Below are positions 57,086 through 64,000 of a stretch of DNA of 64,000 bases, in pieces. Position 1 is the stretch's first letter. Every line of letters starts with the position of its first letter. The stretch covers positions 24,895,385 through 24,959,384 of the forward strand of contig CM070594.1 in the NCBI GenBank assembly GCA_036346395.1. Direction: 5' to 3'. A program made the translations under genes and the position numbers. Source of the DNA: Hsuehochloa calcarea (lineage: Eukaryota; Streptophyta; Magnoliopsida; Poales; Poaceae). Below the pieces are notes generated by a model that was given only the letters and a program-made list of their open reading frames with translations, made no database searches and was not told the origin of the DNA.

Positions 57086-57669
57086 AACACACCTACATCC
57101 CACATAAAACTGCCAAAACCCTTTCCCAAATAAATTCCCAACACACTCCTCAAGATAAAACTCATGCCCTTATCTCTATATCGTATCTTATATCTCTAAA
57201 ATTGATTTTTTTATGGTAGATTGCCATAATGTGCGGAGGCCTGGCTAGTACATAACACAATACAATAAAAATCAGTGGTTAAAGCTGTATCTTTGAGACT
57301 ATGAAGGTTAAAGCGAACATCTATCTTGGACTGAAGGGGCAAGAATACTTCTTCTTAGTGCATAATAGAATACTAGTAACACACCCCCATCCCACATAAA
57401 ACTGCCAAAACTCTTTCCCAAATAAATTCCCAACACACTCCTCAAGATAAAACTCATGTCCTTATCTCTATATGGTATCTTACATCTCTAAAATTGATTT
57501 TTTTATGGTAGATTGCCATAACGTACGGAGGCCTGGCTAGTACATAACACAATACAATAAAAATCAGTGGTTAAAGTTGTATCTTTGAGACTATGAAGGT
57601 TAAAGTGAACATCTATTTTGGACTGAAGGGGCAAGAAGACTTCTTCTTAGTGCATAATAGAATACTAGT
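57086..57669. repeat. 292-bp direct tandem duplication
   Basis: Copy 1 is 57086-57377 and copy 2 is 57378-57669. I count about twelve differences, so about 96 percent identity, mostly transitions. It includes GGAGGCCTGGCTAG and AATCAGTGGTTAAAG. No ORF or known element is recognised. Confidence 0.9.
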
Positions 57670-60425
57670 TATTTGTCCAAAAAGTTGGCTTTTCTCACTG
57701 ATTTGTTGAAAAAGGAGATATGTATGTCTATTGATAGTTAAAGTAGTGTTTCTTTGCATGCGCTAAGTAATAATACTCAATTATTCCCACTCTTGTTTTT
57801 TCTATTGTTTGAAGTGAATTAGTATTTAGTCTTGTTACGTACAGACCAATCGAACTCACCTTGCCTAAAAATTTATAAGATCAAAATAAATTAATTTCAG
57901 TTGATTTGGGTTTACTAAGTATTTTATATCCTAATTTGGGATTAGTAAACCCCAGATGAGTTGGACCTACATAACAAAAGGTGATTCAGACTAGCTTTTC
58001 TGTACTATCTAATTTGTTTTCACATCATCTCAACCTCTGTCTGGCCTTGTAAGCAATGCATGTGCTTTGCCTTCATTGCCGCCTTCTCTACAAAGAACTG
58101 CATTTCTTCTAAGCTATTTCCTAAAATGAATCTTTTTTAGTACAGCCCAATTGAGACAATGCAGAGAACACGTGACATGAGTAAATCAGCAAACTCTAAT
58201 CTTTACCTAATATTTCTTGATTTCTTCACTGTCAGTTGCCTCTACGTTTCTAAAAAGGGCATCATTTCTTTTAAGCTATTTTAAAAATGGAAATATTTTT
58301 TAGAACAGCTATGCTCTGCATGAGCGACTCCTCTCTTTACCTAAATTTTCTTCATTATCAGTAGAATATCTGACGTTCAGGGTTTGGACTGAGCTAGCTT
58401 AGCAATATTAAAATGATAAATCGTGGAGTTTAGTTTACTCATGTGTAAAGTGCTCCCCGGTGTTGGTATAGTTCAGGCTGTTCAGGAGACATTGAAAAGT
58501 GATGTGTTCTGAATACAGGAGTTTTAGCAAAATTGTAATATTCAGAAAGCTCATGCAAGACATGGAACGGGAAGTTAGCAACTTGCAGGGACTGAATTGG
58601 GGTGAGCAGGGGTTATAACCTCGTGCAGAAGAGAGTGAAAAAAGGAGGAATTTGCAAAGTTAAATAAAAAGTTAAAAACTAGTGTGGGCAAAACCAAATA
58701 TATAAAAATTGTGGGTGCATATCAGATTCATTAATGCTCTAGGGTTTACTAATCCCACATTAGATATAGAAATACTCACAAATCTGTAAATTGTCCAAGT
58801 ATTCTTTTAGGCTTGGCATAGGTTCAGTAATGCTCCTTGTACTGCATTAGTGTACATTGTTATAACATTAATCAAATGAAATTGTACACTTCATGTCCCA
58901 GTTTTGTTCTAGACTTTAATTATGATTTTTAATGTTACAAAATACTGGAATCAATTTCAGGCACAATATGTCAAACATTATTCTGTGCTCCACATGCAGT
59001 ATTTGGTGGATCCTTTAGAATATCATGGACGTATCACATAAAAGTTAGTAGGTGCATATGAGACAGATGCACAGTTAAATGTCTTGCAGATGCAATGAGA
59101 GATTAAGTGTTCTCAGATGCAATGAGAAATCAAGGGAAAATAAATAGCAATAGCTCAGCTGATTCAGATTAGTGCATATCTACCTAAGGAAATTCTTTTA
59201 AGTGTTCATGGTATCGTGGTGGACTTCCTATTATCTGAAGCACATCTATAGCATTCTTCTGCACTCATGATTTCAAAATTTAACTAGATGTGATCCTGCA
59301 CGTTCCTCTTGTGGAGGTGCTTGAACATGAACAGTTAAATGATAGCTTCTTTTGTTATGCCAATCATTTCTCAAAGTCTGGTCTGGTAGCATTTGTGCAC
59401 TTGTAACTTAATTTCATACTTAACCTGATGAAGTATCATTACTGAGGGCTTTTCTTCAGTTTTTGCGTTTTGATTCTGAAATCATTGAAGGTATTTCTGT
59501 GTAAGCAACCATTGTTGCAAACCATTTGTAGAAGCTTTATTGCTGATGATTACTAAAGTTTTAATCATAATTTATCTTGCATTGCCAGTAGGTTCTGAGA
59601 TTGTGTCTTTGCATGGTTTGATCATAGGTGTTGGAACAAAAGTGAATCTTTAGATATTTGCCTTATGATTGGTTAGCTATTGTGTGGATAACTGTTTGAT
59701 TAAGCTTTAAGAGCTAGTACTGGTCAAATCATCTGCAACGCAACCAACCTGCCTTTTGCCTTTTTTAGGTTTGCAGTTCTTTTAGTTTGGCTCTGATCTC
59801 CCATATAGTAATGCAACCGGTAGCATTAAGTATTCAGCTTCTCTTATAAATCATTTCGTTACCAGCTTGAGTTTTTGTTTGCTTCTAGTTCTTTTGAGAA
59901 GGCTTTGAGATTTCAGATTTCTCATCCCCCATAAAGGAGGAGGGCAAAGCTGAACGAACCTGTGGATGCCAAGATATTGGAGAAAATTGTTACATCATTT
60001 TTATGAACTATGAATTGTGTTCCTGGAGAACCGATGCCCCCCAGTTGCATGCAAGAATGCCGTCCGTACTGATCACATCCATCAATTATATACAAATAAG
60101 CACACAATTAAGATGGAAAGAAGTCCAGGATCCTCTGGTATACCCAGCTAATGCAAGCCACTGTAGTACAGCCAGCTGACATGTTGGCAAATGTCGTACG
60201 CAGAGTAAGCTACCATTAGCACACCAAACATTCCCGGGTAAAGCCCGGGCCGCATTTGGACATTTTGGTGGTTCCTCGAGGAAGTGCGCAGGTGGCTGTT
60301 GAGCCTGCGCTAATGGAAGTGGTCGAGCCTGAACCGGATTCTGACCACAGTGAAGCCATATGATAGCCACCATGATAACAACTGCAAGTGACGCCACAAT
60401 ATACTCCAGAACTTGCAAAGAGTCA
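57670..60425. other. Non-coding stretch with one inverted repeat pair
   Basis: AT-rich DNA without a supported gene. CTAATTTGGGATTAGTAAAC (57931-57950) recurs inverted at about 58744-58763, some 800 bp away. It also forms a small hairpin with GGGTTTACTAA at 57908-57918. Within this interval a TTCTTCTAAGCTATTT segment (58104) is weakly repeated at about 58265. The pair could be the ends of an old element. A 110-codon minus-strand ORF (60418-60086) is not supported as a gene. Confidence 0.4.
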
Positions 60426-61690
60426 ATTTAGGAAAGAATTTTTTTTAATATTGTTGTGAACAGTGTGTAATATTGTTTTTTATTGATAAAATATTATTTT
60501 ATTTCAGATGTAATATTTTTTTTTTACATATGCAACATTTAAAAGAACAGTATACAACATTGTTTTAAGTGGGTCGTAATATTTTTTGTAATGGTTTGCA
60601 ACATTCGTCTTGTTCAAAAAATTCTTAACATATGATATTTCCAGATGCTGGGACGAACATTCAAAGAACTCGCCTGACGATTTTGTTGATGTAGGAAAAC
60701 GGGGTGGAGGCACGTGATGTTGTAAGATTGGTATTGTTGCGGGGAGATTTTGTTGCCGTCGCAAACCGAGCGTGGAGGTATTAATGGGGGTTGCTGTGGG
60801 GAGATCGACGAGGGATTGATGGGTGTTGTTGCGGGGAGATCGGATACTGTCGAGGCCGTGCCTCCGCGAGATGGACGGCTGTAGAGAACTTTACGGGATC
60901 CAACGACGGAACGTGTCGTACGGACCTAGCGCTCAGACCGTACGTCCGAGCGCTAGGTGTTCCCATAAAAAATCGGACGCACTTCATCCACTTATCCACC
61001 CTATCTCTTCAACTCCCATCCACATCTAACCACTTACCACCGACTATCTCCCCACTCATTTCTCCCCAATGCTTTCCTCTCCTGTTCCCTTTCTCCCTAA
61101 TTCCCCCAATGCTTTCTTCTCCTGTTCCCTTTCTCCCCAATGCTTTCATCTCCCGTTCCCCTTCTCCCAACTGCACACCATAGTGGCTCCCCCATGGCGT
61201 TGGTCCCTGGCTCGGCCCTTGATGCGCCCGGCCACCAGCCACGCCTTAGCTTCGCGCCGCCCACGCTCCTAGTCCGCGACTCGGGTGGCCCCCGCGCCTG
61301 CGCCCCTCGGCTCGGCTCTGCACCACACCCAGCCGTCTCGGCCGCCCGCCACCTCGGCTCGCCCTGCATCCCTGCTACTCGGCCGGCCCTCTCGCGGCGC
61401 CGGTGAGCTCCTTGCGTCCAGAGGAAGTTGATGTTCTTCATTTTTGATGTTCATCTTGTTTTGTCTTCTGGTTCTAATGTTGATGTTGCGGCCCGTTGAG
61501 AATAATGTTGCATCCCGTTGAGAATAATGTTGCATACTGTTCTTTGAGATGTTGGATATGTAGAGAAAAAATGTTGCATCTATAGAAAAAATGTGATGCA
61601 TCTGTAGAAAAAAGTGTTGTATACTATTCACAGGGATGTTGTAATTTTTTTAAATGCTTTGTTTTTTTTATTATGATGTTCTTTGAGACG
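60426..61690. repeat. Foldback-like repeat with ATGTTGCA motifs and GC-rich core
   Basis: The left part carries GCAACATT-type motifs (about 60534-60606) and the right part carries ATGTTGCAT motifs (about 61506-61590), i.e. opposite orientation at the two sides. Between them are GTTG(T/C)(T/G)G(C/T)GGGGAGAT repeats (60738, about 60791, 60829), a GC-rich inverted repeat CCTAGCGCTC / GAGCGCTAGG (60925-60957), a CT-rich tandem stretch with TCCCCAATGCTTTC(T/C)TCTCC (61061-61155, three copies), and a gene-like GC-rich block (61185-61410). This layout fits a non-autonomous DNA element with captured sequence; the type is not assigned. Confidence 0.45.
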
Positions 61691-61710
61691 ATATTTCACG
61701 ATGATGTTTG

Positions 61711-61896
61711 GCTCCCCGCGCCCGTGCACCTCTGGGCTCGGCTCGGCGCCCGGCCGGCTCGGCCTCGTGCCGACTGCGTCGACCGCCGCTCTGCGCTCGG
61801 GCCCACGCCCGGCCGGCTCGGCCTCCGGCCGCCAACCGCCTTGCTACTGCGCTCGGGCCGTATGACGCTAGCGCTCGGGCCATACGTCCGAGCGCT
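61711..61896. repeat. GC-rich block ending in a 9-bp inverted repeat
   Basis: CCCGGCCGGCTCGGCCTC occurs twice (about 61752 and 61810). AGCGCTCGG (61870-61878) pairs with CCGAGCGCT (61888-61896). This hairpin is a close direct-orientation copy of that at 60925-60957, so the two probably mark related repeat ends about 940 bp apart. Confidence 0.45.
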
Positions 61897-61909
61897 GTCA
61901 CGCCCTTAC

Positions 61910-62013
61910 AGAAATGAGCTTATATCGCCATTTCAAATGGTGACGACAGGAGGGCAGTAAATGCCTAGTCGCTGATTCAACCTTCATTGCCATTTTAAAT
62001 GGCGATATGATGT
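61910..62013. promoter_or_regulatory. Paired palindromes upstream of the mobile-domain gene
   Basis: TATATCGCCATTTCAAATGG near 61911-61931 and CATTTTAAATGGCGATATGA near 61993-62012 are inverted copies of each other, and each is itself a partial palindrome (CCATTT...AAATGG). They lie 60-165 bp upstream of the TATA box at 62073. The placement suggests protein binding sites, which is inference. Confidence 0.45.
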
Positions 62014-62072
62014 GAACAAAGATGATCAATCGTGATTAAAGTGATGATAGAAACTCGGCGACAGAGTCTAGG

Positions 62073-62080
62073 CTATATAA
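62073..62080 (+). promoter_or_regulatory. TATA box of the plant mobile domain gene
   Basis: CTATATAA is followed by CCCCTCCCCC and, after 30-40 bases, a purine-rich leader (AAGAAAAGAGAAGAGGG). It is in the right place for the transcript whose first splice donor is at 62243. Confidence 0.55.
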
Positions 62081-62099
62081 CCCCTCCCCCCTAATTCGG

Positions 62100-64000
62100 C
62101 CGAAAAGTCATTTGAATTCCAAGAAAAGAGAAGAGGGAGGGAAGGGAGAGGAAGAGAGGGGAAAAATGATGTAGCAAAGCGTTGCTGGTTCGTAGCGGAG
62201 GATAAAGAGAGGGAGAAACGAGTTTGGTTGTCCACTTTGCAGGTAAATGTTCTTACCACTTTGTAATTAAATTTGAAATTTTGGTACGTTGGCAAATAAA
62301 ACTAGCAACATAGAATTGATTTTATTAGATAATTTTAGTTGTAGTGTAGTCTGCTTATTATATCATTTTAGTTGTGTGTAGTTTAGATTTTCATATAAAT
62401 GTTATTTATGTTACAGTACGTGAATGATTTAGACAAAATATGCAAAAATATCAAACAAAGCTAAAAAATATATGTTTTCATATTTACACGGTAAATAATT
62501 TTGAAACGCAAAAAATACGTTTTAAACTAGGAAAATAGCAAGGTAGCTCTAAAAATTCAAGAGTAGTTAAATAGTGTATTTAGATCTTACTTAAAATATT
62601 TTCAACTTCAATTTGGCTCTTTTTTTACACCATAAATAATTTTGAAACGTTGAAAATACCTTTTAAATTACGAAAATAGTAAGATAGCTATAAAATTTAT
62701 ATAAAAATTTTAGAGTAGCTAAATAGGGTGTGTAGAGCCTAATTAATATATTATGAGCTTCAATTTGGTTCTCATTTTTCCACAATAAATATTTTATAAA
62801 TGATAAAAAACCTTATAAACTAGAAAAATAGCAAGATAGCTCTAAAACAATTCCAGATTAGCTAAATAGGGTGTGTGGATTTTAATTAAAATATTCTCAT
62901 ATTCAATTTGGTTCTCTTTTTACAGGGTAAAGATTTTGTAAATACCGAAAATACCTTTTAAACATGGAAAATAGCAAGATAGCTCTAAAAATTCTATAAA
63001 AATTTCAGAGTAGCTAAATATGGTATGTAGAGCCTAATTAAAATATTCTCAACTTAAATTTGGTTTCTTTTTGTACACGGTAAATATTCCGGATATGTCG
63101 CTAATCGTGCAACAGATTTTTTTGTGCAATAATTGTATTAATTAGATATATCACCTCTTATTACTTTTTGTGTATGTTTTGTAATATTTACAATGTATGC
63201 ACTGAATTTTCAGGTATAGCGGCCAAGGAGATGCTGCATAGTGGTCGTACGAGTTGCTTGACCTAACCGTTGACGCGAGTCACTATGGCCGCCTCGGTAC
63301 CATCCTCCCCCAGGAGGGCGAGGAGCACATTGAGCTTGCCGCGTTGCGGCTGCACACGCCCATGAGGGCATGGAGAGTGGACCCACGTTGGGTTCTGAGG
63401 TAAGTGTAGTTGTGACCTTCGTGTACTAAATTTTAATCTGACTCGTGTGGGTGGACTCACGTATTATTCTTAATCCTTTCGACGCAGGTTGAGAGCGGCA
63501 AGCCCCCATCCACTAGCGAGGATGGTGGAGGCGACGTTGGAGGACAACCAGGATGTCTCGGGTGATGGTCATACATCGAGGTAGTTTTCATACGACCGAT
63601 GCCTCCTAACGGTGCTGGTTGACCGATGGAGGCTAGAGACGCACATGTTCCACCTTCCATGCGCGGAGATAGCATCGACAGTTCAACACGTGGGCTTTTG
63701 GACCTGGTTGCCTTGCACGGTTTTCCCCTTGACGGCGTACGACGTCCTGAACATGTGGCGCACAGAGATCCTCGTGAGGTTCTAAGGGGTGCTATCGCCC
63801 AACACCGGCTACATGGATTTCAGAAGTACGCACAGGCCAACGCTGAAGTGGATCTTCCAGTTCTACGTAAGTATTTATAACTCTTTTGTTTTCACTTCAA
63901 TTACTTTGTTCAACTTAGTGATGTGTCTCTGTCTTCTTGCAGTCGGAGCATATGGCACAGGATGCACCTAAGGACACAATGAGGAGGCACTTTGAGGGCT
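62100..64000 (+). CDS. Plant mobile domain (PMD) protein gene, partial, probably decayed
   Basis: The inferred exon plan is exon 1 to 62242 (CAG|GTAAAT), exon 2 63214-63399 (TTTTCAG|..GAG|GTAAGT), exon 3 63488-63866 (CGCAG|..CTAC|GTAAGT), and exon 4 from 63943 (TTGCAG|) running off the window. Exon 2 holds SHYGRL and EEHIELAALRLHTPM. Exon 3 holds DRWRLETHMFHLPCAEI (from about 63621), the strongest match to PMD proteins (usual form DRWRPETHTFHLPCGEM); a GFPLDG piece follows in another frame. Frame changes and stops lie within exons, so this is probably a pseudogene or has sequence errors. PMD proteins are related to MAIN/MAIL1 of Arabidopsis, and many copies are carried by Mutator-like and Gypsy elements (family knowledge). 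The ATG was not fixed. Confidence 0.55.
62460..63100 (+). repeat. Tandem repeat (about 142-150 bp) in intron 1 of the PMD gene
   Basis: The block TAGCTCTAAAA...GAGTAGCTAAATAGGGTGTGTAGAGCC...CAATTTGGTTCTC...TTTTACACGGTAAAT starts at about 62546, 62686, 62837 and 62979, with a partial copy before. Copies are diverged, with indels. The array fills most of the 971-bp intron 62243-63213. Confidence 0.75.

Noticed and set aside
60086..60418. 110-codon minus-strand ORF with a hydrophobic N-terminus
   Set aside because: No known domain, no supporting promoter or homologous blocks, and it continues into AT-rich repeat DNA. Not enough to call a gene.
60925..60957. Helitron 3' end (hairpin followed by CTAG)
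   Set aside because: CTAG lies inside the stem and is followed by G, not the T expected at a Helitron insertion, and no matching 5' TC end was found.
1..64000. tRNA genes
   Set aside because: tRNA-like matches are only the reverse-transcription primer-binding sites next to LTRs; no cloverleaf with both internal promoter boxes was seen.

Overview
This is nuclear DNA from a grass. The best guess is Oryza or a close relative. The reasons are the GC-rich 5' end of the single intact gene (52749-53201), Ty1/Copia and Ty3/Gypsy retrotransposons with plant-type primer-binding sites complementary to tRNA-Met, very long GC-rich Gypsy LTRs, several small inverted-repeat elements, and a plant mobile domain gene. 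The species call is inference. There is no rRNA, tRNA, CRISPR or bacterial-type operon. A 100-N scaffold gap lies at 29832-29931.

Layout. 1-3183 is the leader and 5' LTR of a minus-strand Gypsy element whose body lies to the left. 3184-21532 is a second minus-strand Gypsy element (gag, protease, RT, RNase H and integrase readable from right to left). Its gag is split by a nearly complete plus-strand Copia element (8461 to about 19357). 21668-24649 is a solo LTR of the first Gypsy family. 24650-29831 is the left part of a minus-strand Copia element (gag, PBS, LTR), and its LTR is split by another related solo Gypsy LTR (26269-29204). The Copia LTR runs through a 65-bp tandem array into the gap. 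29932-34336 holds degenerate Gypsy LTR remnants in the opposite orientation.

34342-51280 is a complete Gypsy insertion with 3.9-kb LTRs and a perfect AAATA target duplication. Its interior keeps only the beginning of RT and a chromodomain-like tail of pol, so it looks like a deletion derivative that would need a helper. A 4.1-kb hAT transposon (38659-42737, perfect 8-bp duplication TCAGCGCA) sits inside it.

51286-61900 is a gene-proximal island. It has one short intact gene for a probable organelle-targeted protein, a 360-bp solo LTR with a GTAAT duplication, a 134-bp foldback MITE with a 9-bp duplication, a 626-bp inverted-repeat element, a 292-bp tandem duplication, and GC-rich ATGTTGCA-type repeats. 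61910-64000 is the start of a plant mobile domain gene with a readable promoter, three introns and a repeat-filled first intron.

Two overall points. First, the insertions are nested and can be put in order by which one interrupts which. Second, LTR copies are almost identical in AT-rich stretches but disagree, often by small indels, at CAG/CTG/CCG-rich sites. Part of the apparent decay (frameshifts, damaged PBS) may therefore be consensus error at methylated CNG sites rather than mutation.
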